Shown: positions 38,640 through 51,527, counted from the first letter of the stretch. The stretch: 64,000 nt of DNA from Kuschelorhynchus macadamiae (GCA_030620095.1 JAUTXW010000326.1:1215501-1279500); one strand, 5' to 3'. Translations and numbers: made by a program. The notes: a model not told the origin generated them from the sequence alone.

Positions 38640-39370
38640 AAAACGATTTAATATGGAAATAGCTAGAAAAACTGCCGCATTAGCTGTTTAAGAAATAACG
38701 ATATACTTAAAACTTATATCGTCTTTTAATTTCAAAGTAAGGATCATATTGCTCATACGTAGATTGTGCGGCAGCTATTGAGCAACTTTTTAAAGCCATT
38801 CGTTTTAATTTGGACAACGCACGAAAATATGAAAAATTAGATAATGATAAATGGACTTCAGTTCTGTTTATGATTCACGGTTTAAACAGTATTCCAAATA
38901 GACTAGAGATATAGAGAGAACTCAAGAAAAAATCTGGCCTAGCAAGAGTTTTTAGAAAGGATCATAATGGATGGAAAACTGATCGGCAGAAAGTTGTGGG
39001 CCGTTTCTTATAGGTGTAAAGAATTCTTTAAGCAGTTCTTTCCCTCATACAAAATTTGTAAGACTGCTTTTATTTATGTAACCCAAGTCTTCGTGACGCC
39101 AGATATACCAGACAGTTTAGTGCAAGAAAACTATGCTAGCATTTCGCCTGCTTAATCGCCGAACTTATATTCGATTGAGTAAGACAAAATATTGTCCAGC
39201 TAAGGGTTTTGCAAGTTAACCTTGAACTCGACCCTAAATTTTAAACAAAGGACAACTGTTGACGACTGCATTAAATGCTACTTGAAGAGATACATTTGAA
39301 AAAGATTTTGATAACCTATAGCGGGAATAAGCAGTGCCTAAGGGTCCAAGACTTTAAAAATTACTAAATT
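38640..39370 (+). pseudogene. Tc1-like transposase relic
   Basis: Plus-strand relic of a Tc1-family transposase. RKYEKLDNDKWTSVLF (38826-38875) leads to the position of the first catalytic Asp, which is lost (FMIHG in place of x-DE). Then come FRKDHNGWKTDRQKVV (38950-39000), VSYRCKEFFKQFF, PDIPDSLVQENYASISPA (39100-39153, the QQDNA region, second Asp changed) and SPNLYSIE (39158-39180, in place of SPDLNPIE). Stops and shifts are frequent. No Tc1-type terminal repeats were found. Confidence 0.7.
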
Positions 39371-42300
39371 ACTGGTAAGAACCTTTTTTATCATTATTAG
39401 TTATAATTTATAAAAGTTTAAAAGTCCTGCAATTTTACTTAAGGACCCAACAAGAGTCTTGCTGCGCCAATGAGTATAACAAGAAAGTCTTACTAACATC
39501 TACAGTGTAGAAAGCAGGTAATAAAATTCAACCCTTCTGCTACTCTTCATACTAATACTACTAATCAATTAATTTTTAAGAGTCATTTTGTGTATGTGGA
39601 ATGTCTACCACGCTTTCTTGTTAGTTCTAGTTCCCTAGTTATTAATCAATAAAAGTTTATGATTTCAGATCATTGGCACCTAAAATTTTCTGCTGCTGGT
39701 TCACCTGGTCAGAGCCATACTCTTTTAGGCTATGACTCTCCTGAATGATTGAAGTTAATTTTCATAAATAGTCAGTTTCCAAAAATTCATATAAAACAAA
39801 ATAAAAAAAATCGATCGGATCACAAGAAAAGCAATTTCACTAGTATAATAAACAAACAAACTATTTTGTTTAATAATATCTACTTTCAGTTTGACAGGTA
39901 TTTCGATACCTTATGTCTCTTTCAAAAACCGGCTCAAGGCTGAGTTGGTTTTTGAAAAAGACAGAGGTTATAGAAACAAATAAATTAGTGGAAATTACTA
40001 AATAAAATAGTTTGCTTATTTGTTATATTACTGATAATGAATTTTCATCAAGTAACGGCTAACTCGATAACTTACAAGAAATTTCATTTATTTTTAATAA
40101 CGTTTTTTTCTAGGTACAACAGATAACCCACAAAACAACAAAAACTGCATTATACAGATAATCTCTTCATAATATGCTCGTGTTTAATGCAGGCTTGTGA
40201 TTCATTATTGAAAGTTTTAAAAATGTAACCATAACATAATACGATTAGAAATATTTACACAACTCGCACAAAAAGTGATTTATAATATTCATATCGTCAA
40301 GTCTTGAGATATGGGAGCCATTTTTTAATTTATAGTACTCAAAAATTGACTGTGTTCTTGCTGTTTCACCAGTTCAAAATGTACAAAACTGCTTGTATGT
40401 TTTTGCTACTAAAATAGACCATTTTCGACATATATTTTATTTTGAATAAAACACTAAATAAAGGCTTTTCAACTTAAAGTTTATATGCAAAAAAATCAAT
40501 TTTATTTGACGTGTTTTGCCTTTTTCTAACAATATGTATCGTTTTTAAGGGCTGTTTTATCAACCTAGAGCAACGTTGTATAGTGGAAAATAATTTATAT
40601 AAAAAGAAATTTAATCAGTTTCACCGTTTTTTTCTTAAAGTTAACGGGTCGAAAATAAAAAATATTTTTTAAAAACTGTTTCATATCTCTCGGGATACCC
40701 TGTCAACTGGAAATTAATATTTTTTTAACAAAAAAATTTTAAAAAGTTGCCGTGTTTCAAGTAAACGTTTTTGATTCTTTTTTTGTTTTCAGGAAACTGA
40801 AATTAGGGCTACAATGTATGGTGGAAAAAAATGTTATTATATTCAACCAGATAAAAATTCTGACGTGTTTCATCGTTTTTTACTACTTACTTTACTTTTA
40901 CTTACACTTAAAATATTTTCTGCATATATGAAAATATAAAAGAAATTTGACGTCTTTCATCGTATTTTTATAAAAGCGTAAAGCTATTTCAAGCTTAATG
41001 CTATTTCAATATATTTTTTTGTTTTCAAGTGGCTTTTTCATCTCTTTGGGGCTACCTGTGTACTAGAAAATCATTTTATATGCAAAAAATGGGGTAAAAC
41101 AGTTCCTTAAGAACAAGTTCTTGTTTAAAACGCCAGTTTAAGTTAGTTTTTTTCTGTATATAATTTTTTTTACACAACTTTTTTTGATAGGTAAAACAGC
41201 TTTTAAGCTATTAATATTCTTAAAACGCGGCAAACACTACAAGCTTAATATGCTTTTTACATAAACCTCAACTTGAAAAATTCTTTGACGTACATACAAA
41301 TATGGAGAAGTACTATGTTTGGAAACACACTTTTTTTAACTGAAAAACAAAATAAGTCCATTATAAATTTTAACATTTTCACTTTCTTCTATATTAATAT
41401 TAATTATTCATTATCTAGCTTAATTTAAATAATATTTTCTTCAAATAATGTTTTATTTAAAATTTAGTTTTAGAGAGTTTTAGCTAGAGTTTCCTCTAGC
41501 AAAAGATACAAGACACCAATTTTGTGTAATTTCAACTGGTAATAAAGAAAAAATTGCAAAATATGGAAAAAACAGAGTCGTATCATATTTTTTTAAATAA
41601 AAGGAGATTAGTGATCTTTTTATGTTGGATGTCAAGTTATCTCTCGGACAGAATCCAGATTGTTAGAATTGAAAACTACAGATCAAGAGCGATTATATAT
41701 TTTTATAAGGGATATTTATAATTGCATTAAACATCCGAAATTTATTTGCTTTCCGGATAACTTATTTTGCGGTTGAAGTCTTATTTGAACACTTTCCTTC
41801 TTATTACATTTTAATGTAATAAAGTTGGCTTTATCAAAGGTATTGACTTTAATAATGCCAATTCTATTCGACTGCCCTGTAATGCACCCTATTAAAACCG
41901 CGAGAGTATGCATCTTCCGCATGGAGTCCCAACTACGCCTGACCTATTCCTCGATTACCACAAGTCAATCGTAGGTGTTTACCGTACTTGGAATTGAATT
42001 CAAATATAACCCCATCTGATAATTTTACATTTGACTTTAAACCTTTACGTAATAAAACTCTTAATCCCCCTTCTGATTGATAAAAACAAGATATAAAGAT
42101 ATAGAATTATCCTACAAAATAAATAATTTGTTCTACGGTAGAATGCTTGATATTACTTTCTTTTATTGATCTCCCTTTACCATCGCAACATATCATATTA
42201 GCCTCAACTTTAAATCAGCTGGGGAACAAATAAAATCGTAATTCTGAGCAAAAAAATCCCGGAAACCAATTTGATCATCAATTTTTCTTGATTGTACCTT

Positions 42301-42910
42301 ATTTTGCCAACTCTCCCCATAAGTACCTCACTCGGGGTTTTTATCTAATATATTTGAGATCAAGATACTGAGTGATTGGGTATAATGTTCTAGCTTCATT
42401 AGGAATTGTTCATGGATGGTTTTTCTTTTTCTTTTGATATTTTAGGTAATTTTAAATTACCTCCTATCACAAAATTAAATATTGGGCTTTTAATGTTTAA
42501 ATTCTGTTAACAAATTAGGAATAGTTTTTTTTTATCTTTATATCATGAGAGAAACGAGAAAGGGTCTCTCTCTCATTTTCGGCAAAAAAAGAGGACACGT
42601 TTGTTTATGTCACATGACGTGTCGAAATAAGGTCTCCTCTTGCCTCATTGCGGCATTACTACTCAACTCTCTACCAAACGAACTGATTAAGTTGTACTAA
42701 GTATCATGAAAATGGCTGCTATAGTCAAAGATTCGACTGCATGATTACAACAGCAATCGGTTTGTAATAAAAACGTAACTTTTAGAGATAATTATAATAG
42801 AGGAATATGTTTCTTTCGGGTTGCCTATCAAAATATGACTACAAATAGTTTCAATTAAAATTTTATTAATTAATTTTTTAACAATTTCGTTTACTTGGTG
42901 GTAAAAACTT
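39371..42910. other. no intact gene; hairpin and weakly repeated modules
   Basis: About 3.5 kb of AT-rich sequence. An imperfect hairpin at 39912-39975 has CTTTCAAAAACC/GGTTTTTGAAAAAG arms. A weak repeat of about 120-250 bp period runs at about 40540-41090 (tgtatagtggaaaa, tgtatggtggaaaa, tgtgtactagaaaa with following 'tttcatcg' blocks). On the minus strand near 42440-42480, FNFVIGGNLKLPKI resembles a LINE endonuclease box (GGDFN), but I found no further supporting blocks I trust. Confidence 0.35.
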
Positions 42911-43929
42911 TTTTAAAACTATCGCACATGAGTCGATAAATAAGGTGCTCAATTTAAGACGCAAGCAGTAGAATCGGTTAAAAATGTTCTATAGAACAAG
43001 AAAAAGTAAAATTCAAGCCGAATATTTCAAGCGGTAAACAAATTGACATTAATGTCATATTTTAAAAATGTTTAATTATTGAGTAACCGATTAGTAAACT
43101 CAAATGAAATCGAAAGTATTCTAAAATATTACCTGCGAACTTTTTTACATTTTATTTTCCATTAATTATCAAGTTTTTTTTCATTTTTAATAAAAACTCA
43201 TTGCTGTCGTAATTTAATAAAAAATTAAGAGAACACGATATTCGACTGAAAAGAAGAAAATGGTAAATTTACTCTGAACTTCCCTCGTTATGATTTTTTT
43301 TCATTTGTTAGGAATATTGAAGTGTGATCCAAGTTAGTTCAGTACATAGTCACAGTATATATGTATTACATACAGTGTGTCCCAGATTCGCTTCTCTATA
43401 TAGGGATCTCGGCTCCTATTATACCTACAGCAAAGGTTAAATGGAGAAAGTTTTAGAGGGAACTTATTGCATTCGATATCTGGCTTCAGATTTACGATTG
43501 ATCAATAAGTTTGGGAAATATCGGCGAAAAACCGAAAATGGCGGATTTCGTTTTTCGCCAGTATATCCAGAACGGTAAATTTGACAGCTGTCAAAATGTG
43601 ACATTATTCGGACACATTTTTAAGACAAATAAGATGGCGTATACGACACGTCTTCATTGTTTTTTGTTAACCCGCAACACGTCTCCACTTTCATTTTTCT
43701 TATGACCGCCATATTGGATTTTTCGATTTCCAGTCTAGTGATATCTCACAAGTGCATTAAAGATTTTAGTGTCATCAAAATATGACACTTCGTAAATTAG
43801 GTTTCAATGTTTTTAAAGGAGGCCATGATTTATTTGTCACAAGATTACATTAATAAGTAAGTAATGTATTGAACGCATTAAATTTTCAATACAACATGAA
43901 CGTAAATAACGACTTAAAAAATCTAAATG

Positions 43930-45413
43930 AGCTTTAACTACTTTGTAAGTGGGTAACAAACAAATCTGCAAAATGACGTCCATTTGCATCAAGACATTTT
44001 TGATAATTGGTGACTGTTTTTCGTATAACCCTAGTAAGTGTATTTCGGTTAATATTTCTAAATGTGTCCAGAACTCTTTGTCTCAGGATTTCTATGGTCA
44101 CGGAGGGATCAAATTCATAGATTTCATTCTTTTTTTAGTTTTTCTTAATTCATCTTCCGTTAGAATAGCTCGTAAGGCTGGTACAACCTGGTTTCGCAAA
44201 AGCTCTAGGTACCTCTGCCCGTTTAGGTTGTAGTCAAACAAAAAGGTCCAATAAGTCGATTTCCTAAAACGATTAATAATTTATAAATAGGTGCCCAACA
44301 GTTAAGGGCGGCAGGGTCGGCCGGGTGGTTCTAGAAACTATCTTTATTAAAAAGTAGATATTTTCTTTTCAAAAATAATTATCGAAACATCACGTAATGA
44401 ATGAGCTTGTATACAGTTGAAACCTATTCAGCTTTATTATGAAAAAGAAAAACATATTTGGTTAGCGGGAAGGAATAGCCGTAATAAATTATTTTATTGG
44501 TACTGCATATTAATTTCGGAAATACTAAATCAATTTATTTCATTGATATAATAATCTTAAAGAAGTACACCGTGCTTTAATAAAACATAAAATATCAAAA
44601 GAACAAACCCCTTGCGCTTTAAAATTTAGATTATTCGGAAATTCAGCTGAACGCCTTTCTATAAATCATAATGAAAATCGAAAAATAATTCGACATTTGA
44701 TTAATATAGTATTTTTTCCATAACGCAAGAACTAGGCTTCCCGGGAAGAGAGAATTAGCTAAATGTGCAGAAAATTTAGATAAAGTGTTAATAAATTTAT
44801 AGAACCCAATTCTATTTTTATAGGTTCTTCGAAACTACAATACAAAATGATTGAATAAAAATGTAATACAGTATCAAAAAAGTAAGTTGACTGACTAGAG
44901 TAGAACGTTTTACTTTTTTTTATTAGATTATACTATTTTAGTATCATTAAAGAACTAAACGAAAAAAAAAGGTCATTATTTGACCATCATTTGGTGCCTA
45001 CTTAAAAAATATTGGTTAGATTAACTTACCAATGATCCCACACCAAACGTTACTTCCAAATCTGATCTGTAGACGTCTCTCTGCCACTTCGTGAGGATTT
45101 TGCACAGCCCAATGATGACGGTTGTGCCTATTAAAGACTCCACAATTCGTGAACTTGCTCTCATCGGACCACAAGACATGATTTACAAAATCGGGATTTT
45201 CATTACATCTCCTAGTATACCACTCACAGAACTATAGTCGTCTTGGAAAATCAGTTTCCTTAAGTCCTTGTGCTATTATGGGTTTGTATGGATGGTAATT
45301 ATTCTTTTTTAAAACTCTCAAAAAATTGGGTTTTATGAGGCTGTCCAAAATGATTGAAAGTACAGAGCTAACATGTCAACCTTTTCTTCATGTGAATACG
45401 GAATACCGGCCAT
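43930..45413 (-). pseudogene. DD41D-type transposase of Mar-3, deleted and with a putative intron
   Basis: The minus-strand ORF starts at ATG 45413: MAGIPYSHEEKVDML (first helix-turn-helix, compare MVFTHEEKCDML of Mar-2). After a deletion it reads LRVLKKNNYHPYKPIIAQGL and HVLWSDESKFTNCGVFNRHN (first catalytic Asp, about 45170), then NVWCGIIG at 45052-45031. The protein continues at 44263 as NRLIGPFLFDYNLNGQRYLE and ends ANGRHFADL near 43950. Between GIIG and NRLIG is a GT-AG interval. The part with the second and third catalytic Asp is missing: VPALRAI jumps directly to the C-terminal LTEDELRKT. A further frame change lies in an A-run near 44125-44140. It is non-functional. Confidence 0.75.
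44264..45029 (-). other. putative 766-bp intron in the Mar-3 transposase
   Basis: Read on the minus strand, the exon ends ATTG and the interval begins GTAAGT. It ends GTTTTAG before GAAATCGACTT. Joining the two sides keeps the frame and gives GIIG-NRLIGPF, which aligns without a gap to GLIGSRIVGPF of Mar-2. A GT-AG intron is the simplest reading. Splicing is inferred, not shown. Confidence 0.65.
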
Positions 45414-47340
45414 TTTCTATAAGTTTTGACAATTTATGTGTCAGATTTATGATTTTATTGGGATAAAAGCGTACCTACTACTTATTAAAACACAGCTTTG
45501 ATACTTTCAACTATTTAACTTAACGTCAAAGTCAAAATTCAATTTTGTTACAGATACATCATGGCCTCCTTACGAAAGCATTGAGAGCTAACATTACTTT
45601 AAATCATGGCTTCCTTAGAAAAAACTGAAACCTAACTTTACGAAGTGTAATATTGCGATGATAATAAAATCTTTAATGCACTTGTGTGATATTACTAGAC
45701 TTGAAATTTTAGGCTCTTCCCAAAAATCGAAAAATCCAATATGCCGACTATAAGAAAAATGAAAGTTGAGGAGGGTTGCGAGTTAACAAAAAACAATGAA
45801 GATGTGTCGTATACGCCATCTTATTTGTCTTAAAAATGTGACCGAATAATGTCACATTTTGGTAGCTGTCAAATTTACAGTTCTGGATATACTGGCCAAA
45901 AGCGAAATCCACCATTTTCGGTTAGTTTTCTCTAAAACTTCCCCCATTTAACCTTTTATGTAGGTATAATAAAAGCCGAGATCCCTGTATAGAGAAGCGA
46001 ATCTGGGACACACTGTATACTGTCTTTTCAAACATTTTTACTGGGCCCCGTTTTGTTCCATCATACTAGATTCCTACCAATATTTTACCAGTTTCTTTCT
46101 ACATATGCCACTCTTGGCTTTTGGGCATAATTGAAAATAAATTCAATAAGTATTTACATTGGCACATATCGTCGTTCTGTTACGTCATGTTATCACATTT
46201 TCACATTTAATTCTTCTGCAAATTTTAAAGTAAATTGAATAAGACTTTTTACGCCAATTTTTTAAAATTTTTATGTGGCCTCCATTTTGATTCGCCATCT
46301 TAATTTCGTACCACAACTTTACCAGCTTATTGATTTATTTTTGTGCAAAATTTGAGGTAAATTGGATAATTAGTTTTTTACTAATATTTTTTTTAACGTT
46401 GTTCCGCTATATTAATATTTTTACCAAAATACTAGTATGACCTATAATTTTTGACTAAAATTTGAAGTCAAATTGGTAAGTAGTTTTTAAGCTATGCCGA
46501 GAACAGACAGTCAGACAGATAGACCGACAGACGGACAGACGGAATTGATAAAACATATATCTAAGGATGCAAAAACGTGAAGATATGTATAACCTAAGAG
46601 GGTGATTTTTTCAAGATTACAAACACTTTATTTGGTTGCCATTTTGTTCCGCTATCTTGAATTAGTACCATAATTTTACTAGTTGACCTCTATACCACAG
46701 TTAGTTATGGCATACAATTTTTTAAGACTGAATTTTTCAATGTTTTATTAAGCCGCCATTTTGTTCCGCCGTCTAGGATTCGCTCCAAAATGTTGCCAGG
46801 TGATTCCAACATAATACTTGTTTTATGTGCAAAATTTCAGATATATTGGATAAGTAGTTTTTTAATAATAATTTTTTAAATTTTCACTAGACCGCTAATT
46901 TGATTCGCCATATTGGATGTTTACCAAAATATTACCAGTTCATCTCTATAAGACCCTTAATTTTTAATCAGACAGACGGACCGACGTAGTTGACAAAACA
47001 TATTTTTGGGCATCTAGGGACGCTAAAACCTGAGAGGGTGATTCTTTTATGATTACAAACATTTTATTTGACCTCAATTTTGTCCGGCCATCTTGAATTA
47101 GTACCTCAGTTTTACAAGTTGATCCATATATCACAATTAGTAATGCTACACTAGGCTGCCATTTTGTTTCGCCTTATTGGTTATCCCCATGTGACCCTTA
47201 ACATTTGACCAACATTTGAAGTCAATCGAGAGAAGTAAAAGATTATTAATTATGATTTTTTTTGAGCATTTTAGTCGATTCTACTGCTTGCGGCTTACGT
47301 GAGTACCTTTTTTATCGACTCATGGGCGATAGTTTTAAAA

Positions 47341-49549
47341 CGACCTAAAGCTGGCTCACTCGGTCATGGTTTGATGAAAGATGTGGTGCACTAACTCTTT
47401 TTCTCTCTTATGTATCTTTAATGGTTACTAACCCTTATTTGCGGGAACTTTTACATAGGTATCCCATCGTGTAGAGAAAAAAATTGGCTTTAATTTGATA
47501 TATAATTTATTAAGATACGTTATCAATGCTTTTAATGTAATTTAACGGAGTAATACCTGTTTGCACCTGGTTGCCAAGAGGTTGCAGTTCATTACACATC
47601 TCTCCCTGAAATGAACTCTAATTTCTCTTACAACCAAGTGAATGAAATTGTTTTTAAAAAGTCAATTAGTTAAATTTTAATTAAAAATACTTGAGGCCAT
47701 ATTTTGCTAGGCAACTCGACAGAAACGTACTCCTAGATTAATAATTAATCGTGCAGTCGGATCTTATATTATTAGGGTTTTACATATATTTACAATTTTT
47801 TTTTTAATAAAATAGAACTCACTGTGTCTTAGAAACGCTCCAGTTTACAACAAACAACAAACCACTTCTGGAATCTTCGATATTATAGATTTTTAGAGTT
47901 GTTAGAAAACACTCTGGAAATAGAGTGAAAATTAATTCAACTTTGAAAGATGATTTATCTTATAAAAATAAGAAAAAAAGGTAATATAAAAAAGGCCGTA
48001 AATAACAAATGTTAATATATTTTTATAACTAATGTCAATAAAGCGACTAAACTGGTACATTTTAGAAAAAATCTACGGGGTTTTTTTCCGGTTTGCTACT
48101 GCTTTAACTTTCCCGAACTTTGTACTTCGATGTTACCAGTCATTTTTAAAGAAAAATCAAATTCCCCATTCTATTTTCTTAATTTTTGGTTTCTTAGATT
48201 TTGCAATATTAAACAACGTTGAGAAATTATTCAAAAAATATCAGTTCGAATAAAGATAAAATTGAATGTTAATGCATTAGACATATTAAATTGCATACGT
48301 ACATGAATGGACATTTTTCTAAATAATTTCTAAACGGTGCACAATATTAAAATAATCCAGGAGACCAAACATTTAGAGAACAAACGGAATAATTTGACAA
48401 AGTAAGTGAGTGGTATCAAAGAGGTCGCAACTCGAATAAAAATACTGCAGATTTTTCTGAAAATTAGTTTATTACGCGTATCGAAAATACTAAAAAAATA
48501 TTATACATTTGAACACCCTGAATGAAAACAAAGCGTTTGTGGAACTCTATTTATATAAACTTAATTCTTTCTTTCTATGAGATAAATCGTTCCCCAGAGT
48601 TTTGGGCATGAAATAATTTTGCACCCTGTATATAATAGTATTTTTGTTCTGAAAGACGTTTCTCCACCTGTTTGCGGAGTAGCAGATATTTTTGGCTTCA
48701 AAACCACCAATTTACGAAATTTCCTTCCCGCTTCGTTATTGAAGTGAATTGGATCCACCCTTGCAATAATGACTAGTTATACTTCCGAGACATGTGCGCA
48801 AACCAAGATTGCCACGTGCCAATAAATTCACCCTCATCTAAAGATCTGCTTTATTTTTTACCTTTTTCAAGTGCTGGGCTATCTTCCGCTTCTTTCTTCC
48901 AGTATCATAAAAAATCATAATCATAACAAAAAAGTGTGTGCAAAGCTGCTTTAAAAATTGCGCACCGCACGTGGTGCGTTTTTTAACCCTCGGGTCGGCG
49001 GTTGAAGAGGGTTTTTGATTTTTTATCGCGGATTTTCTATCGGTGAAATTCAATCTTTTCCCATCTGTTCAATACAGTCGCATCGGTAGATTCGTATGTA
49101 TTTCCTTTTTTCAGTCTCGGAGATATGCGTCTGATTGTTTGTTTTATATGGCGGATCCTCTTTCATTTAAGGACTGTAAGAAAATGAAAAAGAATTTATT
49201 CCGTTTACGTTTATGGCTTCTTCAGGCTGCCAGAGTTGGTATATGGAAGAGCTGTGAAGTATGAGAACGCCTTGTAAAAACATAATATCTCGGTTCTTCT
49301 TAAGGTAAGTCAAGTATTTTATATGTTATTATATGAAAAAAATATTTCTGTCTCATACCCAAAATGGAGGATTTCCTAAGCGCGCAGATTACAAAATTAA
49401 CAGAACATCGCATTCCAAATGATTCGTAAATATAAATAGCTTCTCTACTACTTCTATTTGTTATATAGCAAAATAAAAATGTATTTTTCATTACTAAAAA
49501 TTAAATATGTTAATATATTTATGTTAATATATTACTTCTCTCGTAAAAG
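47341..49549. other. no gene recognised
   Basis: AT-rich. 48490-48640 contains 'gaacaccctgaatg' and 'ttgcaccctgtatata', which look like a decayed mariner-type end. 48950-49270 is slightly richer in GC. ORFs of 60-75 codons here overlap on both strands and match nothing known. Confidence 0.4.
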
Positions 49550-50847
49550 GGAGGTATTGTAATCGTGAAAAATCACTCTCCGAGATTTTTTTAGATCTCG
49601 TTTCAGGGTCCCTAGATGACGAAAAACATGTTTTCTCAATTCCGTCGGTTTGTCTGTCTGTCTGTCCGTCTGTCTGTCTGTCTCTCTGTCTCTCTCTCTG
49701 TCTGACTGTCTGTCGTCTCTCTGTCTGTATGCCTGTTCGCGGCGTAGCTAAAAACCTACTTACCCGATTAACTTGAAATTTTGGTCAAAAATTAAGAGTC
49801 ATATGGGGATGACCTGGTAATATTTTGGTAAAAATCCAATATGGCGAAACAAAATGGCGGCTTAGTGAAATTAAAAAAAATTATTATTAAAAACTACTCA
49901 TCCAATTTATCTGAAATTTTGCAAAAAACATCAAGTATTATGTTGGAATAAACTGGTTACATTTTGGTACGAATCCAGGATGGCGGAACAAAATGGCAGC
50001 TAATAAAATATTTAAAAATACAGCCTGAATAACTATTTAACGAATTGACTTCAAATTATGTGCGAAAGCTATCTGTGGTATAGAGGTCAACTAGTAAAAC
50101 TGTGGTACCAATTCAAGATGGCAGAACAAAATGGCGGCCAAATAAAATGTGTGTAATCATGAAAAAAATCACCCATTCTTTCAGGTTTTATATATATCTT
50201 TACGTTTTACCGTCCCTAGATGCCAAACAGTATGTTTCATCAATTCCGTCGGCCCGTCTGTCGGTCTGTCTGTCTGTTAGTTTGCGGCTTGAACTAACCC
50301 GATTGACTTCAAATTCTGATAAAAAGTTAAGAGTTATATGGGGATGATCTGGTAATATTTTGGTAAAAATCGAGTATGACAAAAACAAAATGGCGGCCTA
50401 GTGAAATATTAAGAAAAAATATTATGAAAAAGCTACTGGCAGAACAAAATTGCGGCCGAATAAAAATTTTGTAATCGTGAAAAATTCACCCTTTAGATTT
50501 TACGTATATTCGCGTTTTATCAAGTCCATCGGTCCGTCTGTCGGTCTGTGTGTCAGTTCGTGACATAGCTTAAATACTACTTACCCGATTGACTTCTAAT
50601 TTTTAGCAAAAATTAAGGATGACCTGATAATATTTTGGTAAAAATCCGATATGGCTGAACAATGTTAAAAAAATTTTGCTAGGGTGGTGTATTTTTTGGG
50701 GTTAATATCCAGAAAAAAACAACTTAATTTGTGCATCCTCAGGACACATATATAGACCCTATACCTTGCAGGAAACCCATATTATCAGTCTTTACCTACT
50801 CCTAAATGGTTAGAGACCAGTAAAAAAACAAATGTCTATTTTTAAGT

Positions 50848-50890
50848 AGTCGCCGTTTCGCAATTTTATTGTTGTATCCTCAGGACACAT
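50848..50890 (-). ncRNA. hammerhead-like motif A of the array
   Basis: The minus strand reads CTGAGGA (fits CUGANGA), a stem II region ACAAC...ATTGC that pairs only partly, then GAAACGGC. The base after the short stem III differs from the other copies, so cleavage is doubtful. Confidence 0.5.
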
Positions 50891-51060
50891 ATAGTTTCTA
50901 TATCCTGGATGAACCCCATATTATCAATCTTTACTTACTCCGTTCGTCCGCAGATATTTCCCAGATATTATCTTTCCATGGTTTTCGTTAACGATCCTCT
51001 TGTGGTTATATTAGAGTCGTGTATTATTTGGGGCTAGGGTCCAGTAAAGAAACAAAAGGC

Positions 51061-51103
51061 TTGTCGAAGTTTCGCAACTTTATTGTTGCATCCTCAGGAC
51101 ACA
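51061..51103 (-). ncRNA. hammerhead-like motif B of the array
   Basis: The minus strand reads TGTC, CTGAGGA, then stem II GCAAC-aataaa-GTTGC (perfect 5 bp), GAA, and ACTTC followed by GACA. TGTC and GACA pair as stem I. Core boxes are intact; stem III (AC/TT) is weakened compared with the AC/GT of motif C. Confidence 0.6.
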
Positions 51104-51285
51104 TATAGATTCTATGTTCTGCATAAATCCCATATTATCAGTTTTTACCTACTATCTTGGTCGGCAGATATGTTCCAGATATTAAAATTCCAAATGGTTT
51201 TCGTAAACGATCCTCTTGTTTTTATGTTAGGGTGGTGTATTATGTGGGGTTAGGATCCAGTAATAAAAACAAGTCTTTTTTAAAT

Positions 51286-51326
51286 TGTCGACGTTTCGCA
51301 ACTTTATTGTTGCATTCTCAGGACAC
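51286..51326 (-). ncRNA. hammerhead-like motif C of the array
   Basis: Stem I TGTC/GACA, stem II GCAAC/GTTGC and GAAACGTC with a GTC cleavage triplet are all intact. The first box reads CTGAGAA, with one conserved G replaced, so this copy is probably inactive even though it folds best. Confidence 0.55.
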
Positions 51327-51527
51327 ATATAAATTTTATATCCTACACCCATATTATCAGTCTTTACCTACCCCGTTGCAGATATTTTCCACATATTAAG
51401 TTTCTAAATGATTTTCGCTAACGATCTTCTTGTCGTTAGAGTGGTTTTGGGGTTAGGAAATATCTGCAGACCAACGGAGTAGGTAAAGACTGATAGTATA
51501 GATTTCATGTAGGATATTAAATTTCTG

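Larger units (their letters stand above)
43373..46015 (-). mobile_element. Mar-3: long-TIR mariner-type element
   Basis: A 2,643-bp element flanked by TA (43371-43372 and 46016-46017). The left end is CAGTGTGTCCCAGATTCGC; the right end, read inward, is identical over that length. TIRs extend about 460 bp with shared blocks (gaagcgaatc, agatcccyg, catctta-tttgtctt). The insertion site matches the uninterrupted sequence in modular repeat copy 1 (near 7270). A transposase relic lies inside on the minus strand. Confidence 0.9.
43260..47240 (+). repeat. modular dispersed repeat, copy 4 (split by Mar-3)
   Basis: The start block (cttccctcgttatgatttttt, ggaatattgaagtgtgatcc) is at about 43280-43345. 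The continuation after Mar-3 starts at 46018 (actgtcttttcaaacattttt). Modules with ccattttg-like cores lie near 46044, 46281, 46640, 46755 and 47157. The end block gaacagacagtcagacagata is at 46501-46521, with a second partial end near 46970-47000. Modules continue after the first end block, so there may be two copies end to end. Confidence 0.65.
42911..47340. mobile_element. TIR-flanked element enclosing modular repeat copy 4 and Mar-3
   Basis: Inverted repeats of roughly 85-90 bp at 42911-42999 and 47252-47340 share TTTTAAAACTATCGC, CATGAGTCGATAAA and GCAAGCAGTAGAATCG. Inside are a copy of the modular repeat and Mar-3 (2.6 kb); without Mar-3 the element would be about 1.8 kb. Target duplication is unclear. 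This is the only copy of the modular repeat for which I found such outer inverted repeats. Confidence 0.6.

Noticed and set aside
41716..41922. 68-codon minus ORF MRKMHTLAVLIGC as a small secreted protein
   Set aside because: The hydrophobic start is short, there is no cleavage-site context or conserved cysteine pattern, and nothing around it suggests a gene.
42440..42480. FVIGGNLKLPKI as a LINE endonuclease box
   Set aside because: A single short match without the other endonuclease motifs in order; kept only as a remark in the empty-region entry.
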